Under the pieces are notes generated by a model, which was given only the letters and a program-made list of their open reading frames with translations, had not been told where the DNA came from and made no database searches. This document shows, in pieces, positions 1 through 8,067 of a stretch of DNA of 41,445 bases. Position 1 is the stretch's first letter, and every line of letters starts with the position of its first letter. The position numbers and the translations under genes were made by a program. The DNA is from Propylenella binzhouense (GTDB lineage Bacteria > Pseudomonadota > Alphaproteobacteria > Rhizobiales > Afifellaceae), in the NCBI RefSeq assembly GCF_009866965.1, contig NZ_SPKJ01000030.1, positions 1-41,445 on the forward strand, written 5' to 3'.

Positions 1-49
1 CTGCGGGCCGGACGCCGGGCGCGCCGGCGGGGGCGGCGCGGCGTGCGCT

Positions 50-1066
50 TCACGAGCGGACCCCGAGCCGAAGGCCCGGCGCCGGCCGCTCCTGCATGAC
101 CTCGCGCCGGAACCGGAAGAGCGCGGCCGGGCGGCCGCCTGTGGAGAGGCTCGCCCCGCCGGTCCTCTCGACGAGATCGCCCTGCTCCACCAGCCTTCGG
201 AAGTTCTGCTTGTGGAGATGGCGGCCCGAGATCGCCTCCACCGTGCGCTGAAGCTCCGTCAGCGTGAACGTCTCCGCCATCAGCTCGAACACGACGGGAC
301 GGTATTTCAGCTTGCCGCGGAGCCGCGAGATCGCCGTCGCCAGGATGCGCCGGTGGTCGTGCTGCATGGGCCGGCCGAGCCGGGGCGGGTCCGGCCAGGG
401 ACCGGGGGAGGCCCGCCCGTCGCGCACCGCCTCTTCCGCGAGCCCCGCCTCGTAGAGGAGCTCGAAGCGCTCGAGCACCCTCTCCTCGTCCCAGGGCAGC
501 CCGTCCTGACCGAAGGCAAGGCGGACGCGGTCGCGCCGGCCGATCGGATGGCTGGATGCCGGCTCCTCCGGCGGCCGTGCGCACCAGGCGGCGAGCGCGG
601 GAAGGATGACGGAGGCGAGCTGGGGCGGCGGTCCGCCGCGCCAGTCCTCCCAGGGGAAATAATCGTACCAGTCGCGCCATTCGGCGCGCGACCGGGCGAG
701 CGCCTCCGCGGAATCCGCCGAGCGCCGCGTGAGCGCGAGATAGCCGACCGACATGACGTGCGGCGCGGCATCGCCGGGCTGGGCCAGCCGGCCGCGGTCG
801 CCGAACGTATAGAGCTGCTCCACGTAGCCAAGCCGGAGCTGCGTCTGCGCCACCACCCAGTCGCGGAGCCCGATCTCCATCGTGCGGTGGCGGAGCGGGT
901 CGAACAGGCCGAACGGGAGGCTCTCGGTGCCATCCTGGGCCGGCGGCGCGATGACGAGGATGAGCGGCGTGTGGCCGTCGACGGCGACGATGGCCGCGTT
1001 GAGGCCGATTTCGATCGCCGGCGGACGGACGGGCGGACCGGGCGGATGCGGCAAAGGCTCAGCCAT
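50..1066 (-). CDS. nadQ: NAD biosynthesis regulator, Nudix-like domain plus winged helix (NadQ/COG4111 type)
   Basis: Probable transcriptional repressor of NAD biosynthesis genes in alphaproteobacteria. The 338-residue protein has a Nudix-like N-terminal part (about residues 17-165) and a C-terminal winged-helix part (about 235-325). The C-terminal part contains a segment resembling the end of NrtR regulators (LHKQNFRRLVEQGDLVE). In the place of a Nudix box I see no GX5EX7REUXEEXGU pattern, so the domain is likely a nucleotide sensor and not a hydrolase. It starts at ATG 1066 and overlaps the end of the phosphatase gene upstream by 8 bases, so the two are probably co-transcribed. No NAD biosynthesis gene is in the window. 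The name rests on family recognition; a generic Nudix-related regulator is the alternative. Confidence 0.7.
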   Translation of the reverse strand: MAEPLPHPPGPPVRPPAIEIGLNAAIVAVDGHTPLILVIAPPAQDGTESLPFGLFDPLRHRTMEIGLRDWVVAQTQLRLGYVEQLYTFGDRGRLAQPGDAAPHVMSVGYLALTRRSADSAEALARSRAEWRDWYDYFPWEDWRGGPPPQLASVILPALAAWCARPPEEPASSHPIGRRDRVRLAFGQDGLPWDEERVLERFELLYEAGLAEEAVRDGRASPGPWPDPPRLGRPMQHDHRRILATAISRLRGKLKYRPVVFELMAETFTLTELQRTVEAISGRHLHKQNFRRLVEQGDLVERTGGASLSTGGRPAALFRFRREVMQERPAPGLRLGVRS

Positions 1067-1577
1067 CCGCGACGTCGAGCGAGAAGACCGTGCCCTCGAA
1101 GCAGTCGGCCCCGCGGCCGATCCGCTCGACCGCGGCGATCATCCTTCCGTCGCGGGCAAGGAGGGCATCTGCGATCGAGACGAAGAGCCGGTTCGGCGTT
1201 GCCTGCGGCGAGAGGCTGCGGAGCCGCCAGGCGGTCTGCTCCTCGTCGAGATCCGGCCGGAGCGCGCAGAGCGCCGTATAGGCGGCCGCCGTCGAACGGC
1301 TCACCCCCGCGAAGCAGTGGATCACGAGCGGCGCGGAACGGTCCCAGCGCTGCACGAAATCGAGGAACCGGCGCACATGGGCCTCGCCGGGCGCCACGAA
1401 GCCCTCCATCGGCTCGGCGATATCGTTGAAGCCGAGCACGAGATGGTCGGCCTCGCTGACGCATGCCGGCCGGCTCACGCGCGTGAGGTCGCCGAGCAGG
1501 GTGACGACATGCCGGGCGCCGCAGATCTCGACCGTCTCGCCGAGCCGCGACAGCGGACAGACATGGATGGTGCTCAT
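1059..1577 (-). CDS. tyrosine phosphatase family protein
   Basis: Small cytoplasmic phosphatase of 172 residues. The catalytic loop HCFAGVSRS is present, with the nucleophile Cys88 and phosphate-binding Arg94 in the CX5R spacing of cysteine-based phosphatases. The preceding IHC and following SR match dual-specificity and tyrosine phosphatases. There is no signal peptide or membrane segment. It sits between the HD hydrolase gene (9 bases upstream) and the NAD regulator (8-base overlap) in a minus-strand run. The substrate cannot be read from the sequence; a phospholipid or nucleotide phosphatase role is as possible as a protein target. Confidence 0.85.
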   Translation of the reverse strand: MSTIHVCPLSRLGETVEICGARHVVTLLGDLTRVSRPACVSEADHLVLGFNDIAEPMEGFVAPGEAHVRRFLDFVQRWDRSAPLVIHCFAGVSRSTAAAYTALCALRPDLDEEQTAWRLRSLSPQATPNRLFVSIADALLARDGRMIAAVERIGRGADCFEGTVFSLDVADG

Positions 1578-1586
1578 CTTCGCTCC

Positions 1587-2237
1587 TCAGCCGGAGGCAG
1601 CGATTTCGCTCCGCTCCGCCATGCTTCCGATCTGCGCCGCCTGCACCGCAACGGCCTCGATATAGCGGGATTCGGCCCGGACTGCGGACCAGGGCTCGAG
1701 CAGATCGCCGAGATCGCCGGACGCGAATTCCTCCGGCCTGCCAAAATAGCGCCGCGCCTCCGCGTCCGAGAAGCCGGCGAGCATGGTCGCCTCCAGGTAG
1801 GCGGCCACCTGGTCGGCCCGCTTGACGGCCGCGGCGAGCGGACGGGGAGGCTCCGGCGGCAGGCCGTAGCGGATGCGGATCGCGGCGAGGAGACGCTGCT
1901 CCACCGCCTTGTAGCGGCCGCCGAGGACCGCCTTGAACGGCGAGATGATGTCGCCGATCACGTATTCCGGCGCGTCGTGGAGGAGCGCCGTCAGCCGCTC
2001 GGCAGGAGCCGAAGCGGGCCGTCGCATCATGGCGATCCGCTCGACGAGCAGCGAGTGCTGGGCGACCGAATAGGCATGGTCGCCGCGCGTCTGGCCGTTC
2101 CAGCGGGCGACGCGGGCGAGCCCGTGGGCGATGTCGGCGAGTTCGATGTCGAGCGGCGACGGATCGAGAAGGTCGAGCCGGCGGCCCGACAGCATGCGCT
2201 GCCACGCGCGCGGGGGCGCGCCCGACCGGTCGGGCAT
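1587..2237 (-). CDS. HD-domain phosphohydrolase (YfbR-like)
   Basis: Predicted metal-dependent nucleotide phosphohydrolase of 216 residues. His61, the His87-Asp88 pair (LLHDAPEYVIGDIISP) and Asp142 give the H...HD...D metal-binding set of the HD superfamily. The EYVIGDIISP stretch resembles the YfbR-type 5'-nucleotidase signature. I chose ATG 2237 because its first base overlaps the TGA stop of the upstream ygfZ-like gene (TGATG), a typical coupled start. A longer reading frame upstream would run antisense-like through that gene. It is probably in one operon with the folate-binding protein, the phosphatase and the NAD regulator. Deoxynucleotide monophosphates are the likely substrate by family only. 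Confidence 0.82.
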   Translation of the reverse strand: MPDRSGAPPRAWQRMLSGRRLDLLDPSPLDIELADIAHGLARVARWNGQTRGDHAYSVAQHSLLVERIAMMRRPASAPAERLTALLHDAPEYVIGDIISPFKAVLGGRYKAVEQRLLAAIRIRYGLPPEPPRPLAAAVKRADQVAAYLEATMLAGFSDAEARRYFGRPEEFASGDLGDLLEPWSAVRAESRYIEAVAVQAAQIGSMAERSEIAASG

Positions 2238-3076
2238 CAGGCCTCCCCTCCCGCGTCCGGCCAGCCATAGGTCGCCCAGGCCGGCAGCGCGAGCTTCACC
2301 TCCTCCGGGCCGGCGCGGACCGGCAGGCCGAGATCGAGCGCTTCCCGGAGCCGGTCGAGGCGGACCAGGCCGATACCGGTCGCGCCGGCGGAAGAGCCGA
2401 GACGGCCGAGCGGACGCTCGCCGGCGACGATCTCCGCGCCCGGCTCCGGCAGCGGGCCTTCGCCGTGCACCGCCACGATGCGGCGCCGGGCCGTGCCGCG
2501 ATGGCGCATCCGGCTGACCACCTCCTGGCCGATGTAGCAGCCCTTCCCGAATGCGACGCCGTTCAGGGAATCCATGGCCGCGTCGTGCGGAAAGGCGTCG
2601 CCGAAGACGAAATCGAGGCCGCCCTCGGGGACGGCGAGCGCGATCCGGTGCCGGTGCCAGGCCTCCTGCTCGGCATCCGCGAAGACGCTCGCCTGCGGCG
2701 CCACCCAGCGGCCGCCGAGCGCGGCGAGACGCGGATCGGGGGGCCGGCCCGCCTCCGCGCCGTCCCAGGCGGCGAAGACGGAAAGGTCGTCGGCGGGCGG
2801 ACCGATCTCGACCCGCGCGCGGAGCCGGTAGAGCGCGAGCCGTTTGGCGATGCCCGCGGCCTGATCGGCGCGGAGGTCGACCGCAAAGCCCTCGCTCTGC
2901 CGGTGCAGGAGGAAATCGGCGAGGATCTTGCCCTGCGGCGTGAGCAGCGCACCGTAGCCGGGAGCCTCCGGCCCGACCGCCGCGACGTCGGCCGTCACGA
3001 TGTTCTGGAGGAAGGCCGCGGCATCGGGACCGGAGACCGACAGGATCGCACGGTCGTGAAGGCAGGCTATCGGCAT
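2237..3076 (-). CDS. ygfZ: folate-binding protein YgfZ/GcvT family
   Basis: Tetrahydrofolate-binding protein of the YgfZ (IBA57) family, which helps assemble or repair certain iron-sulfur enzymes. It has 279 residues and the diagnostic motif KGCYIGQE at residues 178-185, whose cysteine is characteristic of the family. The N-terminal half (AFLQNIVTADV, LTPQGKILADF) is typical of the GcvT-like fold. ATG 3076 is the first gene start of a minus-strand run of four genes. The 209 bases between it and the divergent flippase gene must contain both promoters; I recognise no clear boxes there. Confidence 0.9.
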   Translation of the reverse strand: MPIACLHDRAILSVSGPDAAAFLQNIVTADVAAVGPEAPGYGALLTPQGKILADFLLHRQSEGFAVDLRADQAAGIAKRLALYRLRARVEIGPPADDLSVFAAWDGAEAGRPPDPRLAALGGRWVAPQASVFADAEQEAWHRHRIALAVPEGGLDFVFGDAFPHDAAMDSLNGVAFGKGCYIGQEVVSRMRHRGTARRRIVAVHGEGPLPEPGAEIVAGERPLGRLGSSAGATGIGLVRLDRLREALDLGLPVRAGPEEVKLALPAWATYGWPDAGGEA

Positions 3077-3285
3077 GATCGCACGCTTCTCCGGGGTCTG
3101 ACGGCATCTCTAGGCTAGCGGAGCCGCCGCGCGCAACAAGCCCGCACGCCGGGCCGGCTCACCGGCCGGAAACGCCTGGGGCGGGCCAAACGGTAACCAC
3201 GCGGGCGGTTAGCTTACAGCTCCTTAAGCGGCATCTGCTAAATCTCCGCATCGAGCACGGGGCACCAGCCAGCGGCGAGGCGCGC

Positions 3286-4707
3286 TTGAAGAACGGCAAT
3301 TCCTACGCCGAGATCGGCAGACGCGTCTGGGCCATCGTCCGCCATACGATGACGGCCGAGGACGAGCCGTCGCTGGCGCGCCGCGCGACGATCCTCGCCT
3401 TCGTGATCCGGCTCGCCAACGCCGTCCTCGTCTATGTGGCGCAGGTGGTGATGGCCCGGCTGATGGGCCAGTTCGAGTACGGCGTGTTCGCCTATGTCTG
3501 GGTCTGGTTCCTGGTGATCGGCACGGTCGCCAATCTCGGCTTCGCCGAGGCGCCGATCCGCTACCTTCCGCAATATCGCGAGCGCGGCGACTTCGACCAT
3601 CTCCGCGGTTTCCTGCGGGCCGGCTGGGTCGTGGTCGCCATCGCTGCAGTGGGCTTCGGTCTCCTCAGCGCCGCGCTGATCCTGATCGCGCGCGACCTCC
3701 TGGAGAGCGCCTACGTCCTGCCGCTGCTCCTGATGCTGATAGGCCTGCCCTTCGCCTCGCTGCAGGGCTATCTGGAGGGGGTCGGGCGCGCCTATTCGTG
3801 GACGATGCCGGCGCTCTTTCCCGTCTACATCATGCGCCACGGCCTGCTGCTCATCCTGATGGTGCTCGCCGTCGCGCTCGGCGCCGCTCCGACCGCCGCC
3901 ACCGCCTATGTCTGCCTGATCGCGACGCTTCTCGTCTCGCTCGTGTCGCAATGGATGAGCATCACCCGCCGGCTCTCCAAGGTGGTCGAGGACGGCCCGG
4001 CCGCCTACCGCCGGGTCGAGTGGATCAAGGGCTCGATCCCCTTCTCGGTGATGTACGGGACCGCGCAGCTCTTCGCCTTCGCCGACGTGCTGGTGCTTTC
4101 CTTCTTCGTGGGGCCGGACGAGCTCGCGATCTATTTCGCCGCGACGCGGATCATCCAGGTGATCCAGCTCATCCCGTTCGCAGCCTCGGTCGGCACGGCC
4201 CAGCTGTTCTCCGCCAACCACGCGCTCGGCAATTCGGAGCGGCTGACGCGCATCACCCACGAGGTGACGTTCTGGACGACGGCGATCTCCGTCCTCGTCG
4301 CGCTGGCGGTGATCGCCGGCGGGCACCTGCTCCTCGGCCTCTTCGGCTCCAATTACGACGCAGGGTTCGTCACGCTCTTGATCCTCAGCGTCGGGCTGAT
4401 CGTCCGGGTCGCCGCCGGCCCGGCGGAGGATCTCCTCAACATGACCGGCCACGCCCCCTGGGCGGCCTGGACCTATGTCGTGACGATCGCGATCAACGTC
4501 GCGCTCAACGTCGCCCTCATCATCCCGTTCGGGATCGCCGGTGCGGCGCTCGGCACCTCGGCCGCGCTCTGCCTGCGCGCCTTCTGGCTCGCGCTCGCCG
4601 CGCGCAAGCGCCTCGGCATCGACACGACGATCCTGGCGGCGCGCCCCTCGCTGGACGCGCTGAAGGGCATGCTGCCGGCGCGGGAATCGGCCGCACCGGC
4701 GGAATAG
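3286..4707 (+). CDS. oligosaccharide flippase family membrane protein
   Basis: Integral membrane protein of 473 residues with about 12 to 14 hydrophobic segments. It resembles the Wzx/RfbX polysaccharide flippase group of the MOP superfamily, which moves lipid-linked sugars across the inner membrane. The N-terminal region (residues 30-90: VIRLANAVLVYVAQVVMARL, then GQFEYGVFAYVW) is typical of the family. I use TTG 3286, preceded by a GAGG at suitable distance. The first ATG is at 3349 and has no visible ribosome site, so the true start could be 21 codons later. No glycosyltransferase genes flank it, so the substrate is unknown. Confidence 0.8.
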   Translation: MKNGNSYAEIGRRVWAIVRHTMTAEDEPSLARRATILAFVIRLANAVLVYVAQVVMARLMGQFEYGVFAYVWVWFLVIGTVANLGFAEAPIRYLPQYRERGDFDHLRGFLRAGWVVVAIAAVGFGLLSAALILIARDLLESAYVLPLLLMLIGLPFASLQGYLEGVGRAYSWTMPALFPVYIMRHGLLLILMVLAVALGAAPTAATAYVCLIATLLVSLVSQWMSITRRLSKVVEDGPAAYRRVEWIKGSIPFSVMYGTAQLFAFADVLVLSFFVGPDELAIYFAATRIIQVIQLIPFAASVGTAQLFSANHALGNSERLTRITHEVTFWTTAISVLVALAVIAGGHLLLGLFGSNYDAGFVTLLILSVGLIVRVAAGPAEDLLNMTGHAPWAAWTYVVTIAINVALNVALIIPFGIAGAALGTSAALCLRAFWLALAARKRLGIDTTILAARPSLDALKGMLPARESAAPAE

Positions 4708-4711
4708 CCGC

Positions 4712-5626
4712 TCAATCGCCGGCGACGAAGAAGCGCCAGCGGCCGTCCGGGGAAATGCCGACCCTGAAGAAGATGTAGGCGCCGTAGGAGCGCATCTCCT
4801 GATAGTCCGCGGAGGTGAGGAGCGTGTACATCTCCACCATCTGCTCGGGCGACAGCGCGTCGATCGGATATTGCGCGAAATAGGGCCAGACATACATGTC
4901 GTCGGCCGTGCCCTGGTCGACATGGACGAAGCCGGCCTCGAGCACCTCGAGAAGAATCGCCAGGATCTCCCGGCCCTCCGGGTCGCCGGAAAGGCTCTTC
5001 AGGTACTCGACCGGGTCGTCGAGCTCCGCGTCGAGCGCAAAGAGCGGGGGGTCGGCCTGGCGCCGGATCAGCGGCCGGAGGCGCTCGATGTCGCCGGAGC
5101 GGGCGGCCGCCATGATGTCCGCCCAGGTCTTCCGGACAGGCTCGGGCATGTCGTCGGGCGAGCGCAGGATGCTCGGCAGGGCCGAATCGGGCCCGGGCGG
5201 CGGCTGCGTCAGGATCTTGCCTTCGCCCGGGGCCGAAGGCTCCGGGGCACCCGGCCCGGGCGTCGGCTCGGCCGATTCCGGGACCTCGCCTGGCGCCGGC
5301 GCGCCCTCGTCAGACGGGCCGCTCTCGGACGGGCCGCCCTCCGGCGGGGGCGCTTCCATCGGCCCCTGAGCGGCGTCCGGGTTGTCCGGCTCCGCCCCCG
5401 GCTCCTGCGGCATTCCCTCCGGCCCCTCCGGCGCGGCAGGCGGCTCCGCCCCCGGCGCCTCCTCGCCCGGGCCGCCGGGCGCGATCGCCGGCATCTGTGT
5501 GCCGGCCTGGGCGAGCCATGTTGGCCGCGTCTCTGCGGACCGAACCGGCTCGCCCGACGCCTGCGCATGGACGGCCATGGCCACGAAGCCGAGGATCGCC
5601 GCCGAAGCGAGCCGTGCCGATCTCAT
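4712..5626 (-). CDS. secreted Pro/Glu/Gly-rich protein of unknown function
   Basis: I do not recognise a named family. The 304-residue product starts with a signal peptide (Arg near the N-terminus, hydrophobic AAILGFVAMAV, likely cleavage after about residue 22-24). A long low-complexity region rich in Pro, Glu, Gly and Ala spans about residues 45-150. A folded C-terminal domain (about 155-304) contains helices such as KTWADIMAAARSGDIERLRP and ends in GRWRFFVAGD. ATG 5626 is preceded by GGAGGG with a 4-base gap, which fixes the start; the frame stays open further upstream but without such a site. It converges on the flippase gene with only 4 bases between the stops. Periplasmic location is inferred. 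Confidence 0.75.
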   Translation of the reverse strand: MRSARLASAAILGFVAMAVHAQASGEPVRSAETRPTWLAQAGTQMPAIAPGGPGEEAPGAEPPAAPEGPEGMPQEPGAEPDNPDAAQGPMEAPPPEGGPSESGPSDEGAPAPGEVPESAEPTPGPGAPEPSAPGEGKILTQPPPGPDSALPSILRSPDDMPEPVRKTWADIMAAARSGDIERLRPLIRRQADPPLFALDAELDDPVEYLKSLSGDPEGREILAILLEVLEAGFVHVDQGTADDMYVWPYFAQYPIDALSPEQMVEMYTLLTSADYQEMRSYGAYIFFRVGISPDGRWRFFVAGD

Positions 5627-5734
5627 CTGTCCCTCCGCATGCGCAGCCCGTGTCTCGATGAGCGGAATCTGATAGCCCTCGGAATGGCGCGTTGAAAGCG
5701 CCGAAACCGGCGCTCCCCCGTTCTCCGAGATGCG

Positions 5735-6373
5735 ATGTCCGCACTGATCCACGTTCTGATCGGCTTCCTGATCGGAATTGCCGTCTCGATACCGGTCGGA
5801 GCGGTGGCCATCATGACGGCGGAGCGCGCCGTGCATCGGGGCTTCGCGGCGGCCATGGCGGCCGGCACGGGCGGGGCGCTCGCCGACACGGTCTTCGCGG
5901 CGGTCGCCGCCTTCGGCGTCTCGGCGATCTCCGACGAGCTCGAAGATCACGCCGTGCTGCTGCAGATCGTCGGAGCCGCGCTCCTCGTTGCCGTCGGATG
6001 GCGGATCGCGCGCCGGCATTCGCGGCTGAGGGGGCCCGGCGCCGCGGGCGGGCGAAGCGCCGTCGGCGCGTTCCTGGGCGCCTTCACGCTCACCATCACC
6101 AATCCCGGCGCGCTGCTCGGCTCGGCCGTCCTGTTCTCCGCGCTCGGACCGCTCGCGCCCGAGGAGGGCGACATCGGCGCCGCCCTCACGCTGGTCCTCG
6201 GCGTCGCGATCGGCTGCCTCTGCTGGTGGACGCTCGTCGCGACGACGATCGCGACGCACCGCCACCGCCTGCCCGAGGACTGGCTCAACCGGCTCAGCCA
6301 CTGGGCGGGCTTCGCGCTGATCGGCTTCGCCGCCCTGATCCTCCTCCAGCTCGGGATCCAGCAGCTAGTTTAG
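5735..6373 (+). CDS. LysE family translocator
   Basis: Inner-membrane exporter of 212 residues with about six hydrophobic segments. The N-terminal segment (IAVSIPVGAVAIMTAERAVHRGF) has the P-[IVL]-G-P-like pattern of LysE/RhtB amino-acid exporters. A second conserved loop (FTLTITNPGALLGSAV) matches the TNP motif of the family. ATG 5735 lies 108 bases from the divergent secreted-protein start. Its last codons overlap the end of the convergent small gene by 9 bases. The exported compound cannot be told from sequence. Confidence 0.83.
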   Translation: MSALIHVLIGFLIGIAVSIPVGAVAIMTAERAVHRGFAAAMAAGTGGALADTVFAAVAAFGVSAISDELEDHAVLLQIVGAALLVAVGWRIARRHSRLRGPGAAGGRSAVGAFLGAFTLTITNPGALLGSAVLFSALGPLAPEEGDIGAALTLVLGVAIGCLCWWTLVATTIATHRHRLPEDWLNRLSHWAGFALIGFAALILLQLGIQQLV

Positions 6374-6619
6374 CAGAATGGGGGCCGTGAACTCGCCGTC
6401 GAGGATGCGCTCGGAAAGGCGCGCGGCGAATTCCGCCGTCGCGTCCTCGCCATAGATCTCGACCAGGTTGCGGAGCGCCGCGAAGAGCGAGACATGCGCC
6501 AGCACCTCCGGTTCGACTCCCGCCCCGGACGCCTCTTCCCAGGCCTCGAAGACGAGGCGCATGGCCTCCCGCTTCTGATGACCCAGATCGTCGCCTTCAC
6601 TGTCCACCGGTCCGGTCAC
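6365..6619 (-). CDS. small conserved helical protein, unknown function
   Basis: An 84-residue soluble, acidic and mostly helical protein with no family that I recognise. The first ~15 residues are polar and flexible (DSEGDDLGHQK). The rest forms amphipathic helices, including LRNLVEIYGEDATAEFAARL. I place the start at GTG 6619 because AAGGGGGG lies just before it at correct distance. The frame is open further upstream, but that part has the codon character of non-coding DNA. Reality is supported by the Shine-Dalgarno and the sensible protein composition; function is unknown. Confidence 0.6.
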   Translation of the reverse strand: MTGPVDSEGDDLGHQKREAMRLVFEAWEEASGAGVEPEVLAHVSLFAALRNLVEIYGEDATAEFAARLSERILDGEFTAPILLN

Positions 6620-6681
6620 GCGTCCCCCCTTTCGACTGTCCGACCTCAATACCACGGCATGCGGCCGGCGGGCGAGAACGG

Positions 6682-6695
6682 TAACGAATGCGTTA
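6682..6695. promoter_or_regulatory. inverted repeat upstream of the 84-residue gene
   Basis: TAACG, four bases, CGTTA: a perfect 5-4-5 inverted repeat in the 85-base gap upstream of the minus-strand small gene. It could be an operator. I see no confident -35/-10 pair beside it. The TTAA spacing does not fit a CtrA box. Confidence 0.25.
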
Positions 6696-6704
6696 ACGCC
6701 GGCG

Positions 6705-7142
6705 TCACTGGCCGAACCGGCGTCGGATGTCGGCCGAGAGGCGGCGGCCTTCCTGGAGATAGAGCGCGATGGCGCGCCGCGCGTTGGGCGTGCAGGTGCG
6801 GTAGACCGAATCGTAGGTCGCGTAGCCGTAGTTGAACCGCGCGACGAGCTGCGCCCGGCGCGTCGGCGCCGGCTTCTCGGCGTCGAGCAGCGCCTGCATC
6901 TCCTCCTGCCAGAGCGCGGCGTCGTCCTCGCCGCAGAGGCCGCGCAGGAAATGCAGCGCGCCGAGGATCTCGGCGAGGCGCTGCAGGGACGCGTCGTAGA
7001 CCGGAGGCGGCGGCTCGGGCGCGGGCGCGGCCGGCGCGGCCGGGGCCGGCGTCCCGGATTTCTGCGCGGCGCGCGCGGCAATCCCCGGAAGGCCGGGGAC
7101 CAGGGCGAGCGCGAGCAGGAGCGCGAGCGCGCGGGCTCTCAC
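6705..7142 (-). CDS. TIGR02301 family secreted protein
   Basis: Matches, by recognition, the alphaproteobacterial conserved family TIGR02301 of unknown function. From GTG 7142 the product is 145 residues. It has a signal peptide (VRARALALLLALALVPGLPG then AARA), a short Ala/Pro linker, and a domain holding two conserved-looking cysteines (FLRGLCGEDD and YRTCTPNARR) that could form a disulfide in the periplasm. The frame continues upstream into the next gene, but only this start puts the hydrophobic stretch at the N-terminus. No strong ribosome site is visible, and its start lies 23 bases past the stop of the Nudix/PRC gene, so translational coupling is plausible. Confidence 0.72.
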   Translation of the reverse strand: MRARALALLLALALVPGLPGIAARAAQKSGTPAPAAPAAPAPEPPPPVYDASLQRLAEILGALHFLRGLCGEDDAALWQEEMQALLDAEKPAPTRRAQLVARFNYGYATYDSVYRTCTPNARRAIALYLQEGRRLSADIRRRFGQ

Positions 7143-7164
7143 GAGCCCGGCATCCAGGGTGCGC

Positions 7165-8055
7165 TCACCAATAGGGCGGGGCCTCGTAATAGCGGTGGAG
7201 CTCTTCTTCCCGGCGGCGATCGGTCCAGACTTCGCCTTCCGCGTCCACATCCGGGGCAGCCTTGAGCTGGTCCTCCGTCACGTCGACGACGTAGCCGTCG
7301 AGGGCCGGATCGTAGTCGAGCTTCGACCAGGGCAGGGTGAAATAGCGTTCGCCGAGCCCCAGGAACCCGCCGAACGCCATGACGGCATAGGCCACCCTGC
7401 CGCTCATCTTGTCAATCATCACCCGCTCGATCGTGCCGATCCGCTCGCCGTCCCGCCGCAGCACGGCGGTGCCCTCCACGCGGTCGCTGGCGATCAGCGG
7501 GGTCGGGGAAACGCGCGCGCCGGCGCCAGTGTCTGCCATGCCTGCCTCCATCGGCGGCGGACCGCCGGGACTCCGGTCGGACAACGCCGCGCCGCTTCCG
7601 CCGTTCCGGCAGAGGGACGGCGCGGCGGGACCGACCGCCTCGATCGCCCGGGCGACCCAGCCGAGGGCGCCCGGGGTGAGCGGGCGCTCGCCGACGCGCG
7701 CGAACGGCACGAACTCTGCCGCGCAGGCGTCGTCTGCCGCGACCGGCTCGACACCTTCCGGCGCGTGCCCGGCAAAGACCGTGAGGACGATCGGCGCGCG
7801 GTCCCCGACCGGGTGGAAGCGCCCGAGCCGGACCAGCCGCCCCGCGCGGATCCCGGTCTCCTCGAAGAGCTCCCGGCGCGCCGCATTCTCCGGCGCCTCG
7901 CCGGATTCGAGCCGGCCTCCCGGAAAGCTCCAGCGACCCGCGACCGGCGGCCTGCCGCGCTCGACCAGGAGGACCGAATCCGGGCGGAGGAGCACCACGC
8001 TCGCCGCTTCGGTGAGGCCGCCCGCGCCGGCCGCGGGCTCGACGGCGTCCGTCAC
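7165..8055 (-). CDS. Nudix hydrolase fused to PRC-barrel domain
   Basis: The single open frame of 296 residues joins two domains. The N-terminal Nudix domain carries a complete Nudix box at residues 47-69 (G47, E53, then RELFEETGI), so it should be a catalytically competent nucleoside-diphosphate-linked hydrolase. The C-terminal part (about 190-255: GTAVLRRDGERIGTIERVMI, GERYFTLPWSKL) is a PRC-barrel. Between them is a Gly/Pro/Ser linker. It starts at GTG 8055. An internal ATG at 7539 (residue 173) is preceded by GGAGG with ideal spacing, so the PRC-barrel part may also, or only, be made as a separate 124-residue protein. A lost stop or a sequencing frameshift between two former genes is the alternative. 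Confidence 0.75.
   Translation of the reverse strand: MTDAVEPAAGAGGLTEAASVVLLRPDSVLLVERGRPPVAGRWSFPGGRLESGEAPENAARRELFEETGIRAGRLVRLGRFHPVGDRAPIVLTVFAGHAPEGVEPVAADDACAAEFVPFARVGERPLTPGALGWVARAIEAVGPAAPSLCRNGGSGAALSDRSPGGPPPMEAGMADTGAGARVSPTPLIASDRVEGTAVLRRDGERIGTIERVMIDKMSGRVAYAVMAFGGFLGLGERYFTLPWSKLDYDPALDGYVVDVTEDQLKAAPDVDAEGEVWTDRRREEELHRYYEAPPYW
7539..7550 (-). promoter_or_regulatory. internal ribosome site and start for the PRC-barrel part
   Basis: On the minus strand GGAGGCAGGC precedes ATG 7539 inside the Nudix/PRC frame. GGAGG sits about 5 bases from the ATG, and the encoded protein (MADTGAGARV...) has the size of stand-alone PRC-barrel proteins (124 residues). Confidence 0.55.
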
Positions 8056-8067
8056 CTGCCGGTCCGG

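Noticed and set aside
212-1429. Long plus-strand open frames opposite the NAD regulator and phosphatase genes
   Set aside because: Arg/Pro-rich translations with no motifs; mirror images of the minus-strand genes, as expected at this GC content.
3151-3169. GCCGG-CTCA-CCGGC hairpin upstream of the flippase
   Set aside because: Such short GC palindromes arise often by chance at this base composition and no U-tract or gene end accompanies it.
3205-3236. TTAG/TTAC and TTAA elements before the flippase as a possible CtrA box
   Set aside because: Spacings are 11 or 6 bases, not the 7 of TTAA-N7-TTAA.
6680-6700. TTAA and TTAC pair as a CtrA site before the 84-residue gene
   Set aside because: Spacer is 8 bases and the second half is imperfect; kept only as a plain inverted repeat.
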